From: Neoasaia chiangmaiensis
Lineage (GTDB): Bacteria > Pseudomonadota > Alphaproteobacteria > Acetobacterales > Acetobacteraceae
Reading direction: 5' to 3'
NCBI RefSeq assembly: GCF_002005465.1
Contig: NZ_CP014691.1
Span: 2,178,501-2,242,500, forward strand
Length of the DNA: 64,000 nt
The notes beneath the pieces are model-generated. The model worked only from the letters and a program-made list of their open reading frames with translations, made no database searches and was not told where the DNA came from. Positions 6,311 through 14,070 of the stretch are shown here, piece by piece (position 1 is the first letter of the stretch; every line of letters starts with the position of its first letter). A program made the translations under genes and the position numbers.

Positions 6311-7570
6311 CTACCAACTCCGAACCCCCACGATCTCACTCAACCTCGTCGTATAGCGCGCCGACAGCAATGCCTGGCGCGTTTCCCACGTCTGCTGAAT
6401 GCCCGTCGAGGCGGTCCTTACCATGCCGCGACCGTAGCGGGCGTTGATTATGTCCATCGCTGCCATCACGCGTTCGGACATCTCCGGGTTCTGGCTGGCA
6501 AACATGACGGCCTGCATGCCGGCCGGCGACAGGTCGGTCAGGATTACGCCCGCCTTGAAGTAGCGGTGTCCCGGTCGCCATAGCTTTGCGAGCAGGCGCG
6601 TCGCACGCTTCACCAGCGCCCGCGTATCATTGGTTGGTTCGATCGCGGATGAATGTTGGTTGGAATACCAGGGATCGCCGTTGTGAGGGTTGGTCTGCAA
6701 AAACACCGACATATGCCCGGCATAGAGCCCATCTGATCGAAGCTTCTCCGCCGCGCGCGATGCATAATGCGCCACAGCCTCGCGCATGTCCGACCATTCC
6801 ATCACCAGGCGCCCGAAGGTGCGTGTCGCGGCCACACTCTTGCGGGCTGACGCGACGTCGGACAGTGGAAGGCACGATTGCCCACGCAGTTCGGCCTGGA
6901 TGCGACCGCCCACGACCGTCAGCATGTCACGCGTCTTGCGTGGATCCATCGCAATGAAATCGGCAATCGTCTGGATGCCCTCCCGGCGCAGTTTCTCTAC
7001 TGTCTGGCGCCCGATACCCCAGACGTCGCCGATCTCCGTCCGGGCATACCAGACCGCGCGGACCGCCGGGTCGGTGAGGTCGCAGAGCCCGTCCAGTTCG
7101 GCATGATCCTTGGCGAGGCCATTCGCCAGTTTGGCAATTGTCTTCGTCGGGCCCCAGCCGACGCAGGTGGGAATCTTCGCCTCATGCAATACGGCCTGTT
7201 GAATCCGGCGGCTCAGGCCATGCAGATCAGCACCCATGCCGGTGTAGTCGAGGAACATCTCATCAATCGAGTAAGGCTCGACCCGTGGCACATGCCCGCT
7301 CAGGACCTGAAACATGCGACGGCTCATATCGGCATAGAGCGCGTAGTTGCTCGAATACCAGACCACGGGCTTCGTCTCCGGGCGCTTGCGGGCCATATGC
7401 CACGGGTCGCCCATCTTGATGCCGATCAGCTTGGCCTCGCGCGTGCGGGCAATGGCGCAACCGTCGTTGTTGCTGAGCACGACGACCGGCAGGCGGCGCA
7501 GGCGCGGCTCGAAAGCGCGCTGACAGGAGCAGTAGAAGCTATTGCCGTCGATGAGCGCGAAGAGAGGCAT
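6311..7570 (-). CDS. umuC: Y-family DNA polymerase V catalytic subunit UmuC
   Basis: The 419-residue product starts MPLFALIDGNSFYCSC, with the metal-binding Asp8 and YCSC of UmuC-type enzymes. Further on it has VVVLSNNDGCAIARTREAK, and then EPYSIDEMFLD with the catalytic Asp-Glu pair. A helix-hairpin-helix region (GIGRQTVEKL) follows, and the C-terminal TASTGIQQTWETRQALLSARYTTRL segment (residues given here as an extent) is typical of UmuC. It performs translesion synthesis as UmuD'2C. The start at 7570 is set by the TAATG junction with umuD and by the family N-terminus; the longer frame to 7678 is rejected. It is transcribed with umuD from a LexA-type promoter at 7983-8011. All catalytic acids appear intact. 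Confidence 0.92.
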   Translation of the reverse strand: MPLFALIDGNSFYCSCQRAFEPRLRRLPVVVLSNNDGCAIARTREAKLIGIKMGDPWHMARKRPETKPVVWYSSNYALYADMSRRMFQVLSGHVPRVEPYSIDEMFLDYTGMGADLHGLSRRIQQAVLHEAKIPTCVGWGPTKTIAKLANGLAKDHAELDGLCDLTDPAVRAVWYARTEIGDVWGIGRQTVEKLRREGIQTIADFIAMDPRKTRDMLTVVGGRIQAELRGQSCLPLSDVASARKSVAATRTFGRLVMEWSDMREAVAHYASRAAEKLRSDGLYAGHMSVFLQTNPHNGDPWYSNQHSSAIEPTNDTRALVKRATRLLAKLWRPGHRYFKAGVILTDLSPAGMQAVMFASQNPEMSERVMAAMDIINARYGRGMVRTASTGIQQTWETRQALLSARYTTRLSEIVGVRSW

Positions 7571-7956
7571 TAGACATCGGTGCGGACAAGGCCGGACACA
7601 ACCGCCCAGATTGAGACGTCTGTCGCCTCGTCCACGGCAATATCGGCACTGCCCGGCGTCGAGGTGCGCAGCCACCATTCGCCGTTGCGCTGGGTCAGTT
7701 CGCAGACGCGCAGTTCGTCGCCGACACTGGCAACGACCACGACGCCGGGACGAGGGGCAATCGCTGCATCGACCACAAGGATATCGCCATGCCGGATCGA
7801 CCGGTTGAGCAAGACATCGCCCTCAACGCGGACCGGGTAGCGGCTGGGTCGGCGCAGATCCAGCGCCTCGCTCATCAGGTCGATCGTCCCTTCAATGTCG
7901 TCCGCCGCCGGTGACGCGAATCCCGTCGTCCTGTCGCCCTGATATGCCATGCTCAT
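7570..7956 (-). CDS. umuD: UmuD-like subunit lacking the autoprotease catalytic residues
   Basis: The 128-residue product matches UmuD through GFASPAADDIE and GDILVVDAAI. Three things differ from E. coli UmuD. The N-terminal arm before the Gly of the cleavage site is only 11 residues. The nucleophile position of the GDSM motif reads GDVL (Val48 for Ser60). The Lys97 position reads Cys85 (RVCEL). It should therefore be unable to cleave itself and may act as a pre-formed UmuD', as reported for phage P1 HumD. A GGGAGG ribosome binding site precedes the ATG, and LexA and promoter sites lie 24-55 bp upstream. The downstream stop overlaps the umuC ATG. Confidence 0.85.
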   Translation of the reverse strand: MSMAYQGDRTTGFASPAADDIEGTIDLMSEALDLRRPSRYPVRVEGDVLLNRSIRHGDILVVDAAIAPRPGVVVVASVGDELRVCELTQRNGEWWLRTSTPGSADIAVDEATDVSIWAVVSGLVRTDV

Positions 7957-7979
7957 CGTTGTTGCCTCCCTCAGTGCGG

Positions 7980-7994
7980 GAACATAACGAGAAC
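7980..7994 (-). promoter_or_regulatory. LexA (SOS) operator, alphaproteobacterial type
   Basis: On the minus strand the site reads GTTC-TCGTTAT-GTTC (GAAC-N7-GAAC on plus), an exact match to the direct-repeat GTTC-N7-GTTC LexA box of alphaproteobacteria. It lies 24 bp upstream of the umuD ATG and covers the -10 region, so LexA binding should block transcription until DNA damage. Confidence 0.9.
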
Positions 7995-8011
7995 ATGGCA
8001 GCGTGTGTCAA
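7983..8011 (-). promoter_or_regulatory. SOS promoter of umuDC
   Basis: Minus-strand -35 TTGACA (8006-8011) is a perfect consensus. A 17-bp spacer leads to GTTATG (7983-7988), or TTATGT one base on, as the weaker -10. The LexA box overlaps the -10, consistent with repression under non-SOS conditions. Confidence 0.75.
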
Positions 8012-8118
8012 GCTGGTTGTTGTTTATCTGTTTGGCATTTGGCCACCAGCTACTGGAGGAACTCAAGCTATGGGGAAGGATTTTTATCTGCAAACCTCGC
8101 CCTTAGATCAAGCAATCC

Positions 8119-8157
8119 AGCGAGTCGTTTTGCGCAGTTTATTGCCAACGACTCGCT
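8119..8157. repeat. Perfect 11-bp inverted repeat near the prophage end
   Basis: AGCGAGTCGTT (8119-8129) and AACGACTCGCT (8147-8157) flank a 17-nt AT-rich loop, 24 bp left of the tRNA fragment. There is no T-run. It could be a binding site for integration/excision proteins or a transcript end; position favours an attachment-site role. Confidence 0.5.
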
Positions 8158-8180
8158 GAAATCTTAGGAAAACCTGGCTC

Positions 8181-8225
8181 CTTCTAAGCTGTGGGTCGCT
8201 GGTTCGAATCCAGCAGGGCGCGCCA
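8181..8225 (+). tRNA. 3' half of tRNA-Arg(TCT): prophage attachment site remnant
   Basis: CTTCTAA (anticodon loop with TCT) is followed by GCTGT, a variable region, the T-arm GCTGG-TTCGAAT-CCAGC, acceptor strand AGGGCGC, discriminator G and CCA (8223-8225). The sequence left of 8181 cannot form the 5' anticodon stem, D-arm or acceptor, so this is not a working tRNA. It is the duplicated 3' half left at one end by a tRNA-targeting integrase. The intact gene, expected to start GCGCCC, should lie at the left prophage end. Confidence 0.8.
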
Positions 8226-8270
8226 GATTCTCCCGATGATAAAATTTCCTCACGACTCGCCTTTGTCGCA

Positions 8271-9017
8271 TCAGCGCGTCGTTTCCTTCGTCCATGCGGC
8301 AATCGACAGGCGATGCGTTCGTGCCGATGACGGTGCGCCGGGGAAGGGGTCGATGCCCGTCACGCGATACAGGGCGGCAAGATCGACCTGATCGCAGGTC
8401 GGGTGCGTCGTGTTCTTGCAGACGATGACGCCGATGGCGTTCGCCGCCGGGTCGTAGGCGGCCTTCCAGACGGAGGACGGCACGCGCACGTCGTCGATGC
8501 CGATCGTGCCGCGATCTTCCCGGAAGGCAGGGCCGGTCACGACATAGATTTCACCGTCGCGCAGTGCCTGCTGTCGCACGGCGTGTTCGATATGATCCCA
8601 TGCGCCGGAATTCAGTCGTGCGGATTGCGGCACGATGTTCGATAGGGCGTAGGTTTCGGCCCGTGCCTTCGGGTCCGGCATGTCGCCGCTCGGCGTCATG
8701 TGACCGCGTGACCAGCCGGAACGCTTGTAGTCGGCCAGTGTGGCGCGCGCCGCCATCGGCAGGCGGTCGTCGGGGTGGAAATCGTCTCGCCCATGCAGTG
8801 CGGTCGCGGCGCGCACGCTGGCGCGTGTCAGATGTTCGGCGGACCAGATCGGGTCGCGCGTCTCGGGCGAGACCTGAACGGCATAGGCGTGGTTGCAGAA
8901 GATCGGGCCGTCCTGCGCGACGCTCGGCAACCGGTCGGCAGGGCCGATGCCGGGACAACCTGCCGCCACGGCACCGAAAGGCATGACCGCCAATAGGAAC
9001 ACGAGACGTGACAGCAT
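8271..9017 (-). CDS. Secreted DNA/RNA non-specific endonuclease (NUC1/Serratia type)
   Basis: The 248-residue protein has a signal peptide (MLSRLVFLLAVMPFGAVAAG). It also has the beta-beta-alpha-metal nuclease core: SRGHMTPSGD around residue 100, with His as general base, and YALSNIVPQSARLNSGAW, in which the Asn is the metal ligand. The family motif is normally DRGH; here the Asp is Ser. The C-terminal part (GDPFPGAPSS-like) also fits the family. It should degrade nucleic acids in the periplasm or outside the cell. It begins 5 bp after the hldE stop, so it is probably the last gene of gmk-hldE-nuc, and its 3' end lies 45 bp from the prophage attachment remnant. Confidence 0.85.
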   Translation of the reverse strand: MLSRLVFLLAVMPFGAVAAGCPGIGPADRLPSVAQDGPIFCNHAYAVQVSPETRDPIWSAEHLTRASVRAATALHGRDDFHPDDRLPMAARATLADYKRSGWSRGHMTPSGDMPDPKARAETYALSNIVPQSARLNSGAWDHIEHAVRQQALRDGEIYVVTGPAFREDRGTIGIDDVRVPSSVWKAAYDPAANAIGVIVCKNTTHPTCDQVDLAALYRVTGIDPFPGAPSSARTHRLSIAAWTKETTR

Positions 9018-9022
9018 GCGGT

Positions 9023-10471
9023 CTAGCGACCGGCCCTGGTTAACATGGCGGTCGTCGAGCGCCCGGGCGTGAGCGTTGCCAGCAGGACCCTGCCGCCATG
9101 CGCCTCGACCACATCGGCGCCCACGACCTGATCGCGCGTGTAATCCGCGCCCTTCACCAGCACATCGGGCAACAGGCGTTGGATCAACGCAAGCGGTGTG
9201 TCCTCGTCGAACGCCGTCACGGCGTCCACATGGCGTAATGCGCCAATCACGGCCGCACGATCCGCCAACGGGTTGACCGGCCGGCTCGGGCCTTTCAGGC
9301 GCTGGACGCTGGCATCGGTGTTCAGCGCCACGATCAGGCGGTCACACGCAGCGCGGGCTTGCGTGAGCAGGGCGATATGGCCCGGATGCAGCAGATCGAA
9401 GCAGCCATTGGCAAAGCCGATCCGCAGGCCCTGCGCCCGCCATCGCTCCGCCAGTGCCGATGCGCCCTCGCGGTCCAGAAGGGGGCAATCGACCGGCGCC
9501 ACACCATCGGCCGTGGTGTCCAGTTGGGCTTCGAGTTCGGCGGTGACCTCCTGAATGTCCGCCGTCGCGGTGCCGAGCTTGCCGACCACCACGCCCGCGG
9601 CGGCATTGGCGATATGCATGGCCTGCTCCAGTGAGGAGCCGGCGGCATGGGCCAGGGCCATGGTGGCGATCACCGTATCGCCCGCGCCGGAGACATCGAA
9701 CACCTCGCGTGCCCGGCTCGGCACCGCACGGATGGGCGCCGCGCCTTCCACCAGGGCCATGCCGCGTTCCGAGCGTGTCGCCAGGATGGCGTCGGCGCCA
9801 GCCTGCGCCATGAGAAAACGCGCGGCCTGCTCGACCGCGTCGAGTGTCTCGGTGGGGAAACCGGCGGCCTGTCCGAGTTCGCGGGCGTTGGGCGTGATGC
9901 AGGTCGCGCCGTGGTAGCGTGTGAAATCCAGCGATTTCGGATCGACGAAGACGGGCGTTCCGCGTTGGCGCGCGGCGTCGATGACGACCGACAGGATATC
10001 GGGGTGGCACACGCCCTTGCCGTAATCGGAGACGATCACCGCCTGCGCCTCCGGCAGGGCTTGCAATGCCGCTTCGCGCAGCGCGGCCAGTTCCGGCGTG
10101 GTCAGCGGTGTCAGACTTTCCTCATCCGCGCGAATGACCTGCTGGTTGGCGGCGATGAAGCGTGTCTTGCAGGTGGTCGGCCGCGTGGCGCTGACGGTTG
10201 CGCGGTTCTCGATGCGTGCGGTTTCCGCCAGTAGTTGCCGCAATGCATGGCCCGGCGCGTCGTCGCCGGTCAGGCCGAGCAGGATCGCCCGACCGCCGAG
10301 GCTGCGGATGTTGTTGGCGACATTGCCGACGCCACCCGCCATCTCCCGCGTGCGCGTCAGGCGCAATACCGGCACGGGCGCTTCGGGCGAGATGCGTTCC
10401 ATCGCGCCGTAGATGAAGCGATCGAGCATCAGATCGCCCAGGCACAGAACAGTGACGCGTGAGAAGTCCAT
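9023..10471 (-). CDS. hldE: Bifunctional heptose-7-phosphate kinase / heptose-1-phosphate adenylyltransferase
   Basis: The 482-residue protein has an N-terminal PfkB-like kinase domain: GDLMLDRFIYG, EMAGGVGNVANNIRSLGG, and a C-terminal DVSGAGDTVIATMALA catalytic GAGD. After it comes a nucleotidyltransferase domain with FANGCFDLLHPGHIALL (HxGH). Together these catalyse two steps of ADP-heptose synthesis for lipopolysaccharide core. Length is normal for the fused enzyme. Start 10471 (MDFSRVTVLCLGD) is chosen by homology; a 55-residue upstream extension overlaps gmk and is rejected. It begins 5 bp after the gmk stop. Confidence 0.95.
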   Translation of the reverse strand: MDFSRVTVLCLGDLMLDRFIYGAMERISPEAPVPVLRLTRTREMAGGVGNVANNIRSLGGRAILLGLTGDDAPGHALRQLLAETARIENRATVSATRPTTCKTRFIAANQQVIRADEESLTPLTTPELAALREAALQALPEAQAVIVSDYGKGVCHPDILSVVIDAARQRGTPVFVDPKSLDFTRYHGATCITPNARELGQAAGFPTETLDAVEQAARFLMAQAGADAILATRSERGMALVEGAAPIRAVPSRAREVFDVSGAGDTVIATMALAHAAGSSLEQAMHIANAAAGVVVGKLGTATADIQEVTAELEAQLDTTADGVAPVDCPLLDREGASALAERWRAQGLRIGFANGCFDLLHPGHIALLTQARAACDRLIVALNTDASVQRLKGPSRPVNPLADRAAVIGALRHVDAVTAFDEDTPLALIQRLLPDVLVKGADYTRDQVVGADVVEAHGGRVLLATLTPGRSTTAMLTRAGR

Positions 10472-10476
10472 GATGT

Positions 10477-11121
10477 TTATGGCTGGGCAGATGGCACGGG
10501 CCCGAAGCTCGCGACGACGTCCGCCAGGCCGTGCTGGCGAACCGTGCGAAGGCGCGCGGCCGTCAGCACAGCGCGCGCCTCGCTGACGGCGCGATCGAGT
10601 TCCTCGTTGACGATGACATGATCGAACTCCGCCCAATGCGACATCTCGTCGCGCGCCGCCGCCATGCGGCGGTCGATCTCCGCCGCATCGTCGGAGGCGC
10701 GGGACCGCAGGCGGCGCTCCAGTTCCGGGAGGGAGGGGGGCAGGACGAACAGGCTCACGACGTCATCGGGCAGGGCGTTGCGTAACAGGCGATGGCCCTG
10801 CCAGTCGATATCGAACACCATGTCCCGTCCGGCGGACAGCGCGGCTTCCACGGGGCCGCGCGGCGTGCCGTATCCCCGACCGAACACTTCCGCCCATTCG
10901 ATGAGCTCACCGGTTTCGGCCATGTTCCGAAATGTCTCGATGTCGCGGAAATGATAATGCACGCCCTCGCGCTCGCCGGGGCGTGGCTGGCGTGTCGTGA
11001 CCGAGACGGAATGGCTCAGTCGCGGCTCCGACGCGCGCAGGGCATTGGCGATGGTCGATTTCCCCGCGCCCGAAGGTGCGGAAATCACAAGACATACGCC
11101 GCGGCGGGCAATGAGCGTCAT
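10477..11121 (-). CDS. gmk: Guanylate kinase
   Basis: The 214-residue protein carries the P-loop SAPSGAGKST and the GMP-binding SVSVTTRQPRPGEREGVHYHF region. It also has EWAEVFGRGYGTPR and the FDIDWQGHRLL Walker B-like strand. It phosphorylates GMP to GDP. The start at 11121 is preferred over 11160 and 11184 because CGGAGAGAA precedes it with proper spacing and the family begins shortly before the P-loop. It leads the operon with hldE and the nuclease; the region upstream (11122-11367) is shared with a divergent c-di-GMP gene. Confidence 0.93.
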   Translation of the reverse strand: MTLIARRGVCLVISAPSGAGKSTIANALRASEPRLSHSVSVTTRQPRPGEREGVHYHFRDIETFRNMAETGELIEWAEVFGRGYGTPRGPVEAALSAGRDMVFDIDWQGHRLLRNALPDDVVSLFVLPPSLPELERRLRSRASDDAAEIDRRMAAARDEMSHWAEFDHVIVNEELDRAVSEARAVLTAARLRTVRQHGLADVVASFGPVPSAQP

Positions 11122-11296
11122 GCGCGGTTCTCTCCGAGTTTCCTGTCCGGGCCCTGACATACAAAATTCGCGTCGTTGCGTCACCTTGGCCGATTGCTTT
11201 TCGATTCGCTCCGGAGGGGCGCAATTAATTGCCTCGAATGAAAAAGGCTGAGTTTCCGCAATCTTATTTACGGAATGATAATTAAAATGACGTAGT

Positions 11297-11325
11297 TTGA
11301 ATCATGAAGTCCGATGTGTTATCGT
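11297..11325 (+). promoter_or_regulatory. Candidate sigma-70 promoter for the PAS-GGDEF-EAL gene
   Basis: TTGAAT (11297-11302), a 17-bp spacer and TATCGT (11320-11325) lie 42 bp before the ATG in an AT-rich 246-bp divergent intergenic region (11122-11367). No other gene is seen in that region. Confidence 0.45.
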
Positions 11326-11367
11326 AAAAGAATGGATACCGAAATTATTGAAGGCAAAAAACCTTAG

Positions 11368-13116
11368 ATGATTGATGTTCTATTTCGAGAGAAAAAAATA
11401 GATGAGAAAAGTATAAGATTTCTAAGAAATTCGATTAATGAAGTTCTTATTGTTGCAATAACGAATACAGATGGAATTATTGAAGGAGTCAATAAAAAAT
11501 TTTGCGACATCAGCGGATATTCCGAAGAAGATTTAATCGGTAAAACCCATCGGGTCGTCAACTCAGGGTACCACAGTAAAAAGTTTTTCCAGAGAATGTA
11601 TCGTACTATCAGTAGCGGTCATATCTGGCGGGGAAATATATGTAACAGGTCGAAAAGCGGTAACCTGTATTGGGTCGCGACGACGATCATTCCCAAAATA
11701 GGGGCCGATGGCCGCATTGAAGCCTATGTTGCCTATCGCTTCGATATCACCGCGGAAATCGAGGCACGCAATCAGATGAAACGTCTGGCGCGTCAGGATC
11801 CGCTGGTCGGTGTCCTGAACCGCATCGGCTTCAACTTGCACCTTGCGAGCGCCCTGCGACACCGGATCGACGACTCGGCGATGATCGTCCTGGTGATGCT
11901 CGATCTGGATAATTTCAAGGAAATCAACGATATATACGGCCATGGTGCCGGCGATGACGTCCTGCGGGAGATCACGTGTCGCATTACGGCGCAATGCGGC
12001 GATCATGCCGTCATCAGCCGTCTGGGGGGTGACGAATTCGCCCTGATCCTGCACGCGAAGCAGGATGCGCCGGATCTCGCCGGACGGCTGGACGATCTGC
12101 GGCACAACATCGAAAAGCCCATGAACATCGGTGACGTGCAGATCGCGATATTCACCAGTATCGGCTACGCGACAGGCGTGCCCGTGCTGACGGATGCCGA
12201 AAAGCTGATGAAGGAAGCGGATCTGGCATTGCTGGCCGCCAAGAAGGCCGGCGGCCACCGGACGGTGATGTTCGCGCCCGAGATGGGCATTGCCGCCCTG
12301 CATCGCCAGATGTTGATGGCCGAGGCACGAGATGCGTTGCGACTGGGGCAGTTCCGTATCTACTACCAGCCGGTAATCAACCTGCACAAGGGCGGTGTTG
12401 AGTCGTGCGAAGCTCTCCTGCGCTGGCATCATCCGGAGCGGGGTGTCCTGACGCCGCAGGTTTTCAGTGAGGTGTTCCAGGATTTTCGCCTGGCGACGGG
12501 TCTTGGACGTTTTTTGCGCGAAACGGTGATGCGCGATCTGTCGCGCTGGCGCGCCGAGGGCGTTTTCGCCGGGAGCGTGGCCATCAACCTCATCATGACG
12601 GATTTCGAAGGCGATGGCCTGGTCCATGAGTTGGCGCAGTTGCTTGACGCGCATGGCCTGGATTCATCGAGTGTGATCCTGGAGGTGACGGAAACGATGT
12701 TTCTCAGCTCCGGTCGTGCCGAAAGAGTTCGGCGCGACCTCATCACGCTGGCGGAACGCGGGTTCGTCATCGCGTTCGACGACTTCGGCACGGGGCACGC
12801 CTCCCTGACGCATCTTCGCGAACTTCCATTGAACTACATCAAGATCGATCGCAGTTTCGTCGCGACAATGCGCACCGACGAACGTAACCGGCAGATCGTC
12901 ATCGGGATCATCGAACTGGCGCATCGGCTTAACCTGCAAGTCGTGGCGGAAGGCGTGGAGGACGAGGCGCAGTTCCGTATCCTCCGTCATTTCGGGTGCG
13001 ACGCCATTCAGGGCTACATGTTTTCGCGCCCGATCCCGATGGACAAGTTGCCTCAGTCGGCGTGTCGCGCGGCCGACACGCTGGCGCGGCTCGTGTCGGA
13101 ACCGTCCGATATGTGA
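11368..13116 (+). CDS. PAS-GGDEF-EAL cyclic di-GMP signalling protein
   Basis: The 582-residue soluble protein has three parts: a PAS domain (about 20-130: TNTDGIIEGVNKKFCDISGY, then NLYWVATTIIPK), a GGDEF domain with intact GGDEF (220-224), and an EAL domain. The EAL domain has EALLRW (348-353), a metal-ligand Asn in VAINL, EVTE, DDFGTGHASL and EGVEDE. Both the cyclase and phosphodiesterase catalytic residues look complete. The GGDEF inhibitory site (RxxD) reads QCGD, so product inhibition there is probably lost. The PAS form is of the flavin/haem type by order (for example Gluconacetobacter PdeA1/Dgc family), but ligand residues cannot be judged. The first about 180 bases are AT-rich, unlike the rest. 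No strong ribosome binding site is seen. Confidence 0.92.
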   Translation: MIDVLFREKKIDEKSIRFLRNSINEVLIVAITNTDGIIEGVNKKFCDISGYSEEDLIGKTHRVVNSGYHSKKFFQRMYRTISSGHIWRGNICNRSKSGNLYWVATTIIPKIGADGRIEAYVAYRFDITAEIEARNQMKRLARQDPLVGVLNRIGFNLHLASALRHRIDDSAMIVLVMLDLDNFKEINDIYGHGAGDDVLREITCRITAQCGDHAVISRLGGDEFALILHAKQDAPDLAGRLDDLRHNIEKPMNIGDVQIAIFTSIGYATGVPVLTDAEKLMKEADLALLAAKKAGGHRTVMFAPEMGIAALHRQMLMAEARDALRLGQFRIYYQPVINLHKGGVESCEALLRWHHPERGVLTPQVFSEVFQDFRLATGLGRFLRETVMRDLSRWRAEGVFAGSVAINLIMTDFEGDGLVHELAQLLDAHGLDSSSVILEVTETMFLSSGRAERVRRDLITLAERGFVIAFDDFGTGHASLTHLRELPLNYIKIDRSFVATMRTDERNRQIVIGIIELAHRLNLQVVAEGVEDEAQFRILRHFGCDAIQGYMFSRPIPMDKLPQSACRAADTLARLVSEPSDM

Positions 13117-13165
13117 CGGCAGCGGCTGATTTCGTTCGCATGGATAATGTTCTATCCATGCCTCC

Positions 13166-13990
13166 ATGACAACAAAGACGGTTCTGATTACCGGTGCCTC
13201 CTCGGGCATCGGACGTGGTATCGCGCTGGCCACCGCACGGTCGGGCGTTGTTCTGCATCTCGGCGGTCGTGACGCGGCACGCCTGAAAGCAGTGGCCGAT
13301 GAATGCAGCCGTCGTGGTGCGACTGCCTGCTGGCGGTCTCAGGACGTCACCGATCGCAGCGGCATGGCGGACTGGCTGGCGGAGGCCGGGCGCGATCGTC
13401 TGGACATGGTTTATGCCTGCGCCGGCGTGACCGGAGGGGCGCGTGCACCTGATGTCGACGGTGCCGCGTGGGAGCCGGCAGCGCAGGTGCGGCGCATGTT
13501 CGCCGTCGATCTGGACGGCGCCCTGAACACCATCCTGCCGGCGCTTGAGATCATGCGGGCACAGCCGCGCGATGCGGAGGGTGTGCGGGGACGCATCTGC
13601 GCGATCGCTTCCGTCGCGGGACTGGTCTCCTATCCCGGCACGGCATCCTATAGTGCCGCCAAGGGCGCGCTGGATCGTTTCGTGATTGCCAGCGGCGCCT
13701 ATGCGCGGCGGGCGGGTATTCATCTGACCAGTGTCTGCTGCGGTTTTGTCGATACGCCCATGGTGGCCCAGAACCGTTTTCCCATGCCGGGCCTCGTCAG
13801 CACCTCCCACGCCGTGCGGAAAATCCTGCGTGGAGTGGCGCGGGGCCAGCGGCGGGTTGTCTTTCCGGCATGGCTCGTCATGGGATCGCGGCTGATGGAC
13901 ATGCTCCCCATTACGCTGGCGCAATACTATTACCTGCGTCAGGGTACGGGCCGTCCCGGGTCGCTGACTGCGCTGGATGACAGGGATTGA
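13166..13990 (+). CDS. Short-chain dehydrogenase/reductase
   Basis: This 274-residue Rossmann-fold oxidoreductase has TGASSGIGRG (residues 9-18) for NAD(P) binding, an NAG-like CAGV and catalytic Ser in IASVAG. The YSAAK pair (Tyr and Lys) follows at about 162-166. The C-terminal region (RGQRRVVFPAWL) resembles the classical SDRs that act on fatty acyl or steroid-like substrates, but the substrate cannot be told. It starts 49 bp after the c-di-GMP gene on the same strand and could be co-transcribed. An RND pump follows after 80 bp. Confidence 0.85.
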   Translation: MTTKTVLITGASSGIGRGIALATARSGVVLHLGGRDAARLKAVADECSRRGATACWRSQDVTDRSGMADWLAEAGRDRLDMVYACAGVTGGARAPDVDGAAWEPAAQVRRMFAVDLDGALNTILPALEIMRAQPRDAEGVRGRICAIASVAGLVSYPGTASYSAAKGALDRFVIASGAYARRAGIHLTSVCCGFVDTPMVAQNRFPMPGLVSTSHAVRKILRGVARGQRRVVFPAWLVMGSRLMDMLPITLAQYYYLRQGTGRPGSLTALDDRD

Positions 13991-14070
13991 CGACTGTCAA
14001 GGTCATGCGCTGACAAAATATGTCGATACCGTCATGATATTCTCGTCGAAAATCAGGTTATAGTTACGAA

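Larger units (their letters stand above)
1..8225. mobile_element. Right end of a prophage integrated at a tRNA-Arg gene
   Basis: From the left edge to a truncated tRNA 3' half at 8181-8225 the genes are phage-like: a tail-fibre C-terminus, small membrane proteins with a muralytic-like protein, lipoproteins, a DNA methyltransferase and an SOS-controlled umuDC pair. Rightwards from 8271 the genes are ordinary chromosomal ones (nuclease, hldE, gmk). No integrase, capsid or terminase gene is in view, so the element extends to the left of the window, and an intact tRNA with the other attachment site is expected there. The boundary rests on the tRNA fragment and the change in gene content; excision has not been shown. 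Confidence 0.8.

Noticed and set aside
8181-8225. Complete tRNA gene
   Set aside because: Only the part from the anticodon loop on is present; upstream bases cannot form the D-arm, the 5' anticodon stem or the acceptor stem.
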